Shown here: one piece after another, positions 1 through 7,857 of the stretch
Layout of the letters: every line of letters begins with the position of its first letter
Numbering within the stretch: position 1 is the first letter of the stretch
Translations under genes and position numbers: made by a program
Notes under the pieces: generated by a model
What the model was told of the DNA's origin: nothing
The model's database searches: none
Seen by the model: the letters and a program-made list of their open reading frames with translations, nothing else
Assembly (NCBI GenBank): GCA_030605125.1
Contig: JAUWBD010000013.1
Location: forward strand, 1-43,330
Source of the DNA: Verrucomicrobiota bacterium
GTDB lineage: Bacteria; Verrucomicrobiota; Verrucomicrobiia; Opitutales; Opitutaceae
DNA length: 43,330 nucleotides
Direction: 5' to 3'

Positions 1-1
1 G

Positions 2-475
2 CCCCAGACCGACGGTCGCCTCTACCCCGCCGGCTTCGGCCCGACCCGCGTGGAGTTGATCATGAACACCTGGATCGCGCCCGATTCCGCCAACTCCTTG
101 AGCAGCCTCCTGGGCGGCTCGCGCTTTGCGCTGGGGATCGATTTCGCCGGCCTGAGCGGCGAGCAGATCGAGGCCTTGCCCGCGGCCTTGGTGCTCGATG
201 GTCGCGTCCTCCGACCGGGCGCCGACACCCCCGCCGCCCTCGCCCAGGGATGGCGCCTCCAGGTCAACCCGGCCAACGGCTCCTTCACCGGCACGGTCCG
301 AATCGCCGCGGCCGGCGCCGCCGGGAAGGCGCTCACCCTGCGTTGCGAGGGCGTGCTCCTTCAACCCGCGAGCCACACCTACGCTCTTTCGATCATCGGC
401 TCCTTCGACCTGCCCGCCACCGCCGATCAGCCGAAACGCGGCGGGGCCCTGCGCCTCGACGTCGTGGCGCCATGA
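2..475 (+). CDS. C-terminal part of an unrecognised, probably exported protein
   Basis: The reading frame is open from the first bases and ends in TGA at 473-475, so this is the last 157 or so residues of a gene that starts upstream of the window. A GTG at 50 is in frame but has no convincing ribosome binding site, so I treat the CDS as 5'-truncated. The visible part is rich in Gly, Ala and Leu, with alternating hydrophobic residues. It carries the phrase NPANGSFTGTVRI followed by a GVLLQP segment, a pattern I associate with C-terminal beta-sandwich modules of large secreted Verrucomicrobiota/Planctomycetota proteins, where NxxxGxFxGt precedes a 'GvllQ' strand. No catalytic motif is seen. The next gene is convergent and only 10 bases away, with no clear terminator between them. 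The function is unknown; the secreted/surface call is inference. Confidence 0.6.
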   Translation, partial: PQTDGRLYPAGFGPTRVELIMNTWIAPDSANSLSSLLGGSRFALGIDFAGLSGEQIEALPAALVLDGRVLRPGADTPAALAQGWRLQVNPANGSFTGTVRIAAAGAAGKALTLRCEGVLLQPASHTYALSIIGSFDLPATADQPKRGGALRLDVVAP

Positions 476-485
476 CCCCCGCGCG

Positions 486-1292
486 CTACCGCGCCGCCTC
501 CGCGAGCACGCGCAGCATTTCCGCGTGGATGCGACCGTTGCTCGCCACGTAGCGGCCGCGGTCCTCGCGCTGCGGAAACTCGCCGCCCGCGTAGTCCGTC
601 ACCACGCCGCCCGCCTCGCGCGCGATCAGCATGCCCGCCATCACGTCGTAGGGCTTCAGGTCCTTCTCCCAGTAACCGTCGAGCCGGCCCGCGCCGACGT
701 AGCAAAGATCGAGCGCGGCGCTGCCGAGCCGCCGCTCGCCGCGGATGCGCGTCACGAAGGCCGCCCACTCGCGCAGGTTGTTGTCCGGATTGGTGTGCCG
801 ATCATAGGGGAACCCGCTCGTGATCACCGAGTCCACCAGCTCGGCCGTATCCGTCACCCGGATACTTTTTCCGTTCAGCGTGGCCCCGCCCCCGCGCACG
901 GCCGCGAAGAGCTCGCGTCGCGTGGGATCGTAAACCACCCCGAGCAGCGGCTGCCGGTCCGCCGTGGCCAGCGCGATGCTGGTGCAGAAATGCGGGAGCT
1001 TGCTCGCGAAGTTCACCGTGCCGTCGATCGGATCGACATACCAACGATACGCCGCGCCCGCCGCCGGCGCGCCCTGCCCGCCGCCTTCTTCGCCGACGAT
1101 GTGGTGCTCGGGAAACAGCTTGGTCAGCTCGCCGACCAGGTAGGCCTCCACCTCGGTGTCCGCCGCGGTGACGATGTCGATGCGGCTGGTCTTCGCCATC
1201 GTCGGGATCGGCGCCGCGAAATGGCGCAGCGCGATTTCACCCGCGCCGTGCGCGAGCTCGGTGATCTTGGGCAGCAGTTCGGCCGGATTCAT
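486..1292 (-). CDS. suhB: Inositol-1-monophosphatase family protein (SuhB/IMPase)
   Basis: A 268-residue protein of normal IMPase length, predicted to be a cytoplasmic Mg2+-dependent, Li+-sensitive sugar phosphatase that hydrolyses inositol-1-phosphate or related monophosphates. The metal-binding motifs are all present: GEE at residues 67-69, DPIDGT at 87-92, and a C-terminal AALDLCYVGAGRLDGYWE segment followed by LKPYD, which carries the last metal-ligand Asp of the family. The start at 1292 (ATG, MNPAELL) was chosen because family homology begins there; the frame stays open upstream but encodes only an Arg-rich stretch that overlaps the divergent GST promoter region. SuhB homologues can also act in rRNA antitermination, which cannot be judged here. 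The gene is transcribed divergently from the GST gene, with 103 bases between their starts. Confidence 0.9.
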   Translation of the reverse strand: MNPAELLPKITELAHGAGEIALRHFAAPIPTMAKTSRIDIVTAADTEVEAYLVGELTKLFPEHHIVGEEGGGQGAPAAGAAYRWYVDPIDGTVNFASKLPHFCTSIALATADRQPLLGVVYDPTRRELFAAVRGGGATLNGKSIRVTDTAELVDSVITSGFPYDRHTNPDNNLREWAAFVTRIRGERRLGSAALDLCYVGAGRLDGYWEKDLKPYDVMAGMLIAREAGGVVTDYAGGEFPQREDRGRYVASNGRIHAEMLRVLAEAAR

Positions 1293-1395
1293 GGCCCGGC
1301 ACACAAAGGCCGAAACCCCGGCTCCGCCATGCCGAAGACGCGTTTCGCGCCGGGGGCGCCGTTTGCGCGCTCCGCTCACCCGGCTAGCCTGCCGC

Positions 1396-2346
1396 ATGAA
1401 CACGCCCACCGCCCAATTCGCCGATGAGCAAACCGAGAACGGCGAGTTCTCCCGCCAGGAGGACGCCTTCCGTGACTTCGTGTCCGCCGACAGCGCCTCG
1501 CCCCACCCGCTCGTGCCCGGCCGCTACCACCTCTACGTCTCGCTCGCCTGCCCTTGGGCGCACCGCACGCTGATCGTGCGCGCCCTGAAAAAGCTCCGCG
1601 ACACCGTCGGCGTCACGGTCGTCGATCCCGTGCGCGACGAGCGCGGCTGGGCTTTCCGCGACGGCCCCGGCCATTCTTCCGATCCCGTGGAGGGCTTTCG
1701 TTTCTTGAGCGAAGCCTACGAGGCCTCGCGGCCTGACTTTCGCGGCCGCTGGACGGTGCCCGTGCTGTGGGACAAAATCGCGCGCCGCATCGTCAACAAC
1801 TCCGAGGACGACATCTGCGCGATGTTCAACTCCGTCTTTGCGCCGCGGCTCGGCGACGGCATGCCCGACCTCTTCCCCGAGGCCATCGCCACCGAGCAGG
1901 CCGAACTGAGCGCCCGCATCTACGAGAACGTGAACAACGGCGTGTATCGCGCCGGCTTCGCCACCTCGCAAAAGGCCCACGAACACGCCGTGCGCGCGCT
2001 CTTCGCCACGATCGACGACCTCGAGGAGCGGCTGTCCGGGCGTCGTTTCCTGTTCGGCGCCTGCCCGGTCGAGACCGACTGGCGCCTCTTCTGCACGCTC
2101 GTGCGCTTCGACGCCGTCTATCACGGGCACTTCAAGTGCAACCTTCGCCGCATCGTCGATTATCCCAACCTCAACGGCTACCTCCGCGACCTGTATCAGC
2201 AGCCCGGCGTGGCCGAGACGGTGAACCTCGATCACATCAAGCGGCACTACTACGTCACCCACACCGAGATCAACCCGACCGGCATCGTGCCGCTCGGGCC
2301 GATCCTCGACTTCTCGGCGGCGCACGGGCGCGAGCGCCTCACTTGA
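1396..2346 (+). CDS. Glutathionyl-hydroquinone reductase-like glutathione S-transferase (YqjG/ECM4, omega/xi class)
   Basis: A 316-residue cytosolic enzyme of the xi-class GST family, which reduces glutathionyl-hydroquinones and other glutathione conjugates through an active-site Cys. The family hallmark ACPWAHRTL sits at residues 51-59 with the nucleophile at Cys52. It is preceded by the typical RYHLYVSL strand and followed by a C-terminal all-helical domain with GVYRAGFATSQ and the WRLFCTLVRFDAVYHGHFK region, both characteristic of YqjG. The ATG at 1396 gives an N-terminus of the expected length, whereas the longer open frame upstream runs over the divergent suhB start. There is no signal peptide. 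Glutathione use is implied by the family and not proven by anything else in the window. Confidence 0.9.
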   Translation: MNTPTAQFADEQTENGEFSRQEDAFRDFVSADSASPHPLVPGRYHLYVSLACPWAHRTLIVRALKKLRDTVGVTVVDPVRDERGWAFRDGPGHSSDPVEGFRFLSEAYEASRPDFRGRWTVPVLWDKIARRIVNNSEDDICAMFNSVFAPRLGDGMPDLFPEAIATEQAELSARIYENVNNGVYRAGFATSQKAHEHAVRALFATIDDLEERLSGRRFLFGACPVETDWRLFCTLVRFDAVYHGHFKCNLRRIVDYPNLNGYLRDLYQQPGVAETVNLDHIKRHYYVTHTEINPTGIVPLGPILDFSAAHGRERLT

Positions 2347-2404
2347 GCGGGCGCGGGATTGCCGTCGCGCCGGGCGGACGCCATCCCTGCCGAGCGCTCC
2401 GCTC

Positions 2405-3589
2405 ATGCTCCCGACGCCTCGCCTCCCCGTTCCGCTCTCCCGCCCTTGGTTGCGCTGGCCCGTCGCCGTCCTGCTCTTCGCGCTCGTCGCGATCACGCTG
2501 CCGCGCTGGTGGTGCGGGCGCGACGGCCACCGATGGTTCGAGGGCGACGCCACGCTCACCCTGGCGCACGCGCGCGAAGTCGCGGCCATCCTGGAGCGCG
2601 GCGTCTCGGCCGAAGATTTCACGAGCGCCAGCGACCTGTTTCGCAACGAGTGGTTGTTCGGCAGCTACCAGATGGGCGCCATCGCCCTGCTCCAAGTCTG
2701 CAAGGCCCATCCCGAGCACGAGGCGGAATTGATGCCCGCAGTCGAGCGCGCCCTCGACGAGCTGCTCTCCGAGCGCATCCGCGCCTTCGACGCGCACAAA
2801 TGGGGCGAAGACCCGCTGGAAACGCTCCAGACCAGCGAGCTCGGCCACGCCGCCTACCTCGGCTACCTGAACCTCGCGCTCGGCCTCCACCGCGAACTCG
2901 CGCCCGGCTCGCGCTTCGTCGCCACCCATGACCGCGTGTCGGCCGCGCTCGCGCGCCGCCTGGCCTCGGCGCGCCACGGCCTGCTCGAGACCTACCCGCG
3001 CGAGCTCTACCCGGTGGACAACGCCGCCGTGCTCGGCTCGCTGCTCCTGCACGCGCGCGTCACCGGCGCGGACCACTCCTCCGTGACCGCGCCGATGCTC
3101 GAGCGTTTTCGGCGCGACTGGCGCGCCCCGGAAAACGGCCTGCTTTTCCAATCGCTCGATCCGCACGACGGCCGTCCGCTCGACGCCCCGCGCGCCAGCG
3201 GCACGGCCCTCGCGGCCGTGTTGCTCGGGCACGGCGAGGAGTCGGTGGCGCGCGAGCTCTACGAGAGCGCCCGCGCCAGCTGCGCCGGCTCCCTCTTCGG
3301 CTTCGGCTTCCTGCGCGAATACGCCCCGGGCGCGAGCGGGCCGGGCGACATCGATTCGGGGCCGCTCATCTTCGGCCTCAGCCCCTCCGCGACCGGCTTC
3401 CTGATCGGGCCGGCGCGCCGTTTCGGCGATCGTGAGCAATTCGTGGCCCTGCAACGCACGGCGCATCTGATGGGCGCCCCCGTCTCGCGCGGCGGCCGGC
3501 GCGGCTACGTGACCGGCGGGCCGCTGGGCAACGCGCTCCTGCTCGCGCTCTCCACCACCGCCCGGAGCGAAATCCCCGCGCAGCCATGA
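2405..3589 (+). CDS. Membrane-anchored all-helical protein of unknown function (possible alpha/alpha-barrel)
   Basis: 394 residues. An N-terminal hydrophobic segment (about residues 15-33, rich in Leu/Val/Ala, followed by PRWWCGRDGHRW) should anchor the protein in the inner membrane with the bulk outside. The rest is a series of amphipathic helices with motifs such as YPVDNAAVLGSLL and GDIDSGPLIFGLSPSATG. The second resembles the DxDSGP loops of alpha/alpha-toroid enzymes, including the linalool dehydratase-isomerase/terpenoid cyclase-like group, but I cannot assign an activity. The neighbour at 3586 overlaps its stop codon by the ATGA arrangement, so the two are translationally coupled and probably form one membrane unit. 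Start: ATG at 2405, 58 bases after the GST stop, placed immediately before the hydrophobic anchor. Confidence 0.6.
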   Translation: MLPTPRLPVPLSRPWLRWPVAVLLFALVAITLPRWWCGRDGHRWFEGDATLTLAHAREVAAILERGVSAEDFTSASDLFRNEWLFGSYQMGAIALLQVCKAHPEHEAELMPAVERALDELLSERIRAFDAHKWGEDPLETLQTSELGHAAYLGYLNLALGLHRELAPGSRFVATHDRVSAALARRLASARHGLLETYPRELYPVDNAAVLGSLLLHARVTGADHSSVTAPMLERFRRDWRAPENGLLFQSLDPHDGRPLDAPRASGTALAAVLLGHGEESVARELYESARASCAGSLFGFGFLREYAPGASGPGDIDSGPLIFGLSPSATGFLIGPARRFGDREQFVALQRTAHLMGAPVSRGGRRGYVTGGPLGNALLLALSTTARSEIPAQP

Positions 3590-3864
3590 AACGCCGTCCG
3601 CCGCCCACGCCCCGCCGCATCGTCCTGGAGTTTCTCGCGCTCGTCGCGCTGCACTGGGCGCTGCTGCACCTGCTCGCCGAGGCGCGCGTGCTCGAGCACC
3701 TGCTCGCCCCCGGCCCCGGCTCACGGGTGGCGCTGGCCGCGACCGGCTTTTTCCTGCTGCTGAGGCTGTTCCTGCTGGTCTTCGGCCCCGCCTGGCTGCT
3801 GGCGCGCCTCTGGCTGTGGGCGACCCGCCCCGGGCGCGACGTGCTGCCGGACCACGGCGCCTAA
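3586..3864 (+). CDS. Small two-helix membrane protein, coupled to the upstream gene
   Basis: 92 residues. A basic N-terminus (MKRRPPPTPRR) precedes two hydrophobic segments, roughly residues 12-30 and 43-66, which look like transmembrane helices, and the C-terminus is short and polar. The start codon overlaps the stop of the preceding gene (ATGA at 3586-3589), strong evidence that both are translated from one message. I do not recognise the family. The pairing suggests it is a membrane partner or assembly factor for the preceding helical protein, which is inference from position only. Confidence 0.6.
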   Translation: MKRRPPPTPRRIVLEFLALVALHWALLHLLAEARVLEHLLAPGPGSRVALAATGFFLLLRLFLLVFGPAWLLARLWLWATRPGRDVLPDHGA

Positions 3865-3951
3865 ACGGCGCGGACGACCGCCGCGCGTCCTGCGCCCCTG
3901 TTTCCGCGTTTGCCCCGGGGGCCCCGGGCCGTTGGGCTGCACGGTTTCACC

Positions 3952-5397
3952 ATGCCCGCCGCCTCGTCCTCCGCCTCCGCCGCCATTCCCAACGTCCTCG
4001 CCGAGCGCTACGCCTCGCCCCTCATCAAGGACATCTGGTCGCCCACCGGCCGCATCGCCATCGAGCGCGACTACTGGATCGCCGTCATGAAGGCCCAGCG
4101 CGAGCTCGGCCTCGCCATCCCGGCCAAGGCGATCGCCGCCTACGAGAAGGTCAAAAAACAGATCGACCTCGCCGACATCGACGCCCGCGAGCGCGTCACC
4201 CTCCACGACGTGAAGGCCCGCATCGAGTCCTTCAACGCCCTCGCCGGCTTTGAGTGTATCCACCTCGGCCTTACCTCGCGCGACCTCACCGAAAACGTCG
4301 AGCAGCTCCAGGTCGCCCGCTCGCTCGCCGTCGTGCGCATGAAGTCCGCCGCCGCGCTCCACAAGCTCGCCGCGCGCGCCAAGGCCAACCGCGACCTCAT
4401 GCTCACCGGCCGCACGCACAACGTGCCCGCCCAGCCGACCACGCTCGGCAAACGCTTCGCGATGTTTGGCGAGGAGCTGCTCGCCGCCCACGCCCGCCTC
4501 GCCGAGCTTGCCGCGCGTTACCCGGTGCGCGGCCTGAAGGGCGCGGTCGGCACGCAGCTCGACCAGTTCACCCTCTTCGACGGCGACGCCGCCAAGGTCG
4601 CCAAGCTCGAGGCCGGCATCGTCAAGCACCTCGGCTTCGGCGGCGCGCTCGGCTCGGTCGGCCAGGTTTATCCGCGCTCGCTGGACTTCGAGGTCGTCTC
4701 CGCGCTCCACCAGCTCGGCGCCGGCGCGGCGAGCTTCGCCACCACGCTCCGCCTCATGGCCGGCCAGGGCCTGCTCACCGAGGGTTTCCAGAAGGGCCAG
4801 GTCGGCTCCTCCGCGATGCCCCACAAGGTCAACGCCCGCAACTGCGAGCGCATCTGCGGCTTCTCCACCATCCTCTCCGGCTACGTCGCCATGACCGGCG
4901 CGCTCGCCGGCCACCAGTGGAACGAGGGCGACGTGTCGTGCTCGGTCGTGCGCCGCGTCGCGCTGCCCGACGCTTTCTTCGCGATCGACGGCCTGCTCGA
5001 GACACTCCTCGCCGTGCTCAACCAGATGGACGTCTTCGCCGCCGCCATCGCCGCCGAGAACCAGCGCCAGTTGCCCTTCCTCGCCACGACCACGATCCTC
5101 ATGGAGGCGGTGAAGTCCGGCGTGGGCCGCGAGACCGCGCACCTCGCGATCAAGGAAAACGCCCTCGCCGCCGCGAAGGCGATCCGCAGCGGCGAAGGCG
5201 AGAGCGACCTGGTCAAACTCCTCGCCGCCGACGCGCGCCTCGGCCTGCCCGAGAAGCAGCTCCGCGCCATTCTCGCCGACGGCAAACGCTTCGTCGGCGC
5301 CGCCCCGAAGCAGGTGGACGCCTTCGTGAAGACCGTCGCCACCGTGGTCAAAAAGACTCCCGGCGCGGAGAGCTACGAGCCCGGCAAGTTGCTCTGA
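3952..5397 (+). CDS. purB: Adenylosuccinate lyase
   Basis: 481 residues, a normal length for PurB. The enzyme belongs to the fumarase/aspartase superfamily. It makes AICAR from SAICAR and AMP from adenylosuccinate, releasing fumarate, and is a cytosolic homotetramer in purine biosynthesis. The superfamily signature GSSAMPHKVN lies at residues 285-294 and contains the mobile-loop catalytic Ser. The TGRTHNVPAQPTTLGKR region supplies the catalytic-base-side His, and LTSRDLTEN is the N-terminal substrate motif. I chose ATG 3952 (MPAASSSAS) over the in-frame TTG at 3910 because the extra 14 residues have no family counterpart. The metallo-beta-lactamase gene begins 29 bases downstream on the same strand and may be co-transcribed. 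Confidence 0.95.
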   Translation: MPAASSSASAAIPNVLAERYASPLIKDIWSPTGRIAIERDYWIAVMKAQRELGLAIPAKAIAAYEKVKKQIDLADIDARERVTLHDVKARIESFNALAGFECIHLGLTSRDLTENVEQLQVARSLAVVRMKSAAALHKLAARAKANRDLMLTGRTHNVPAQPTTLGKRFAMFGEELLAAHARLAELAARYPVRGLKGAVGTQLDQFTLFDGDAAKVAKLEAGIVKHLGFGGALGSVGQVYPRSLDFEVVSALHQLGAGAASFATTLRLMAGQGLLTEGFQKGQVGSSAMPHKVNARNCERICGFSTILSGYVAMTGALAGHQWNEGDVSCSVVRRVALPDAFFAIDGLLETLLAVLNQMDVFAAAIAAENQRQLPFLATTTILMEAVKSGVGRETAHLAIKENALAAAKAIRSGEGESDLVKLLAADARLGLPEKQLRAILADGKRFVGAAPKQVDAFVKTVATVVKKTPGAESYEPGKLL

Positions 5398-5426
5398 GCG
5401 CCTGCGCGTCGCCGATCGCTCCCGCC

Positions 5427-6695
5427 ATGCGACTGATCATCCATCGCGGCGCACGGCAGATCGGCGGGAGCTGCATCGAGCTGGGCTGCGGCCCGACGCG
5501 TTTGATCTTCGACGCGGGATTACCGCTCGAGGCCGATGCGCCCGGCGCGGCCGAGCCGCTGCCGGTGCCGGGGCTTTTTGCGCCGCACGCGGCCCACGAA
5601 CCGCCCGTGGGGGCGTTTTTCCTCAGCCACGCGCATGGCGACCACAGCGGGCTCGCGCCGCACATCCGCACCGATGTGCCGATCTACCTCAGCAAGGGCA
5701 CGAGCCAGATGATGCTCGCGGGTGCGTGCTTCACCGGCCAGTTCGCGTTGCCGCAAAAGCGCGAAACAATCTTGGCCGAAGGACAGACGCTGGAGCTGCC
5801 GCCCTTTCGAATCCTGCCGCTTCGCGTGGATCACTCCGCCTATGGCGCGTTGGCCTTCCTCATCGAGGCGGAGGGACGGCGCGTGCTCTACACGGGCGAC
5901 CTGCGGGCGCACGGCCAGAAGCCCGGAATGCTGCGCGCGCTGAAACACGCCGCCGCCCGCGGTCCTTTGGATCTTTTGATCACGGAGGGCACGCTCCTCG
6001 GCAGCGGCAGATCGGCCGGCCGCAGCGAAGCGGAGCTGGCGGATTTCGCGGCCGAGACGATGCGCCGCGCGCGCGGCCTGGTGCTGGCGAGTTTTTCGGC
6101 GCAGCATCTGGACCGCTTCGTGACTTTCTACAAAGCGGCGCGTCGGGCGGGACGCGTCTTAGTCGCGGACAACTACCTGGAATTTGTCCTGCACCTGCTG
6201 CGGCGCGACGTGCCGAGCTTGCCCCGGATCGGGACGGGCGAGGGCGAGATTCGCCTGCTCACCTGCGTCGGCCAAAAGGTGGCGGGCCACGGATCCGACG
6301 CGCGCCTGGCGGGGCATAGAGCCGCCGGCGCGGGCGTGGACGCGGAGGAACTGCGCGCGCGGCCTGCTCGCTACGCGATGCTGTTTCGCCCGCGCATGAT
6401 CGAGACGGTGTTTGGCGGCCGCCTTCCCCCACACACGACCTGCCTCTACGGATATTGGAACGGCTACCTTTCGAAGCCGGATTGGGCCGAGGCGAGAAAC
6501 GCGCTCGAGGCCGTTGGCGGCGCATTGGTGGAGGCGCACACGAGCGGCCACATTTTCGCCGAGGATCTGCGCGCCTTGATCTCGGACTTGAATCCGCGGC
6601 GCCTGGTGCCGGTGCACACGAACAAGCCGGAAGCCTTTCTCGAACTGCATCCGGGCGCGATGCTGCTACCGGACGGCGAGCCCTTGGATTTTTGA
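5427..6695 (+). CDS. MBL-fold metallohydrolase, RNase J/CPSF-like (beta-CASP type)
   Basis: 422 residues. The zinc-binding metallo-beta-lactamase motif HAHGDH is at residues 68-73. It is followed by later family features: RVDHSAYG, VLYTGDLRAHG (motif with the bridging Asp), a beta-CASP-like middle region (FSAQHLDRFVTFYKAAR), and a C-terminal HTSGHIF followed by LVPVHTNKP. This order matches RNase J-like/CPSF73-like nucleases, although the protein is shorter than RNase J (about 550) and lacks its C-terminal domain. It is more likely a stand-alone RNA- or DNA-processing enzyme than the housekeeping RNase J. ATG 5427 (MRLIIHRGARQIGGSC) begins exactly at the conserved first strand. The frame is open far upstream only because it shadows purB. 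The next gene is convergent, with a 4-base gap. Confidence 0.8.
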   Translation: MRLIIHRGARQIGGSCIELGCGPTRLIFDAGLPLEADAPGAAEPLPVPGLFAPHAAHEPPVGAFFLSHAHGDHSGLAPHIRTDVPIYLSKGTSQMMLAGACFTGQFALPQKRETILAEGQTLELPPFRILPLRVDHSAYGALAFLIEAEGRRVLYTGDLRAHGQKPGMLRALKHAAARGPLDLLITEGTLLGSGRSAGRSEAELADFAAETMRRARGLVLASFSAQHLDRFVTFYKAARRAGRVLVADNYLEFVLHLLRRDVPSLPRIGTGEGEIRLLTCVGQKVAGHGSDARLAGHRAAGAGVDAEELRARPARYAMLFRPRMIETVFGGRLPPHTTCLYGYWNGYLSKPDWAEARNALEAVGGALVEAHTSGHIFAEDLRALISDLNPRRLVPVHTNKPEAFLELHPGAMLLPDGEPLDF

Positions 6696-6699
6696 CGGG

Positions 6700-7119
6700 C
6701 TACGGTTTCTGCGCGTGTTCGCGCAGGAGGGTGTCGAGCGCCGCGACCTCCTCGGGAAGGCGGACTTCGTGTTCGTCGTGCAGGATGGGCAGATCGCCAT
6801 AGGCGGCGCGGACGGCAGCGAGTTGAGCCGGATCGAGCTTTTCGCCGATGAACAGCGCCGCGCGCCCTTCGAGGGCCGGCAGCTCGCAGCGCGCGACGTA
6901 GCGACCGCGGTGCATGCAGTAGGGAAGTTCGCGAAGCGCGGCGAAAGGAAGCCGTAGGTATTTCGCCACTACAACGGCGACGTTCTGACGCCAGTAGTCG
7001 GGGTGCGCGAGTTCACGCGTGCCCGTGTGGCGAAACACCCGCCAGCCGCCGCCCAGCGGAACGAGGTAGAAGGGGTGGCTGGCGGGCCGGCCTGCGCAGC
7101 TAAAGAGGTCGTGTTTCAA
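6700..7119 (-). CDS. Hypothetical protein, last gene of an AT-richer three-gene block
   Basis: 139 residues from a TTG start at 7119, giving MKHDLFSCAGRPASHPFYLV. No in-frame ATG or GTG exists before the first upstream stop, so either TTG is used or translation re-initiates from the upstream gene, whose last 20 bases it overlaps in another frame. The protein is soluble by inspection, with alternating hydrophobic strands in its first half (VAVVVAKYLRLPF) and an acidic C-terminal helix. I recognise no family. Its tight overlap with the PD-(D/E)XK-like gene suggests a shared function. The start is the main uncertainty; a frameshifted extension of the upstream gene is an alternative reading. Confidence 0.55.
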   Translation of the reverse strand: MKHDLFSCAGRPASHPFYLVPLGGGWRVFRHTGTRELAHPDYWRQNVAVVVAKYLRLPFAALRELPYCMHRGRYVARCELPALEGRAALFIGEKLDPAQLAAVRAAYGDLPILHDEHEVRLPEEVAALDTLLREHAQKP

Positions 7120-7843
7120 GGGATGTCGGATCGATCACCAACCACGAAAACGTAAATCGGGGGTAGTCTGTGAGGAGCCTTTGGCGGAGGTGATTCAACC
7201 CGCTTTCGATAAAAAGCTTCCCGTCCGCCAATGTTTCCCGCGAGTGACGAATGTCGAAAAACGGCTCCGGGGCCATTACCGCCAGCTCGATACTTTTCGC
7301 GTCCATCAACTCACGCGTCTCGAAGGCGAAAGACCAGTGCTTGCGGCACTGCACATACAGGATGCCGTAGAGCATGAGCTCCACTGCTGCATACGATGGG
7401 GTGTCGGACTCCACTTTGAGTTCGATGAACCTGTAAGATTGAGGGTCGAGACGCTCCACTATATCAATGGTTCGGAAGCTCTCATTGGCCTGCGTTAGCC
7501 CCGATGCCGTTGGTATTTGATTCCACCGCAAGGTGCGCCCGGCCTTCACGTAGTTGAATTCCAAGGAGCGTTCTTCCTTTTCGGGGTTTGTTGCAGTGTG
7601 GCGAAGGTCCCAAGTTTTCTCGCCACGGCACCTGCCCGAAGCTCTGCCTGCTTCAAGATTCCAATGAATTTGTGCGTGAACCCTGTCTGCCACTTCACCT
7701 GCCTGGTTCAGCAGCGCGCGGAACGGGTTGTTACGCGATGAGGTTTTTTGGCGCAAAGTAGCTGGGGCGAGGCCATAGGGCTGAAGCACGCTATCAACTA
7801 CGCTTTGGAGTGAGCCGGTATTCCAGTCGGGCGAGGGTTTCAT
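7100..7843 (-). CDS. Unrecognised protein with a PD-(D/E)XK-nuclease-like core
   Basis: 247 residues from ATG 7843 (MKPSPDWNTG). The longer open frame upstream overlaps the end of the ankyrin gene and looks non-coding. The middle of the protein reads TIDIVE (Asp127), a turn, then FIELKVESD with Glu141-Leu-Lys143, and next a helix YAAVELMLYG. An Asp followed 12-20 residues later by ExK on a strand, then a helix with conserved polar positions, is the arrangement of PD-(D/E)XK nucleases. I infer a nuclease-like fold but cannot name a family or prove activity. Codon use is visibly AT-richer than in flanking genes, suggesting lateral acquisition. It lies 14 bases after the ankyrin-repeat gene on the same strand. 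Confidence 0.55.
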   Translation of the reverse strand: MKPSPDWNTGSLQSVVDSVLQPYGLAPATLRQKTSSRNNPFRALLNQAGEVADRVHAQIHWNLEAGRASGRCRGEKTWDLRHTATNPEKEERSLEFNYVKAGRTLRWNQIPTASGLTQANESFRTIDIVERLDPQSYRFIELKVESDTPSYAAVELMLYGILYVQCRKHWSFAFETRELMDAKSIELAVMAPEPFFDIRHSRETLADGKLFIESGLNHLRQRLLTDYPRFTFSWLVIDPTSLETRPL

Positions 7844-7857
7844 AGCTATTTGTGATT

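Noticed and set aside
3721-5142. Minus-strand open frame opposite purB
   Set aside because: It is a shadow of the GC-rich purB codons; low-complexity Gly/Glu/Val/Leu composition with no motif.
4254-5426. Upstream extension of the metallo-beta-lactamase frame
   Set aside because: This part overlaps purB in another frame and is Arg/Pro-rich with no homology; the MBL fold begins at ATG 5427.
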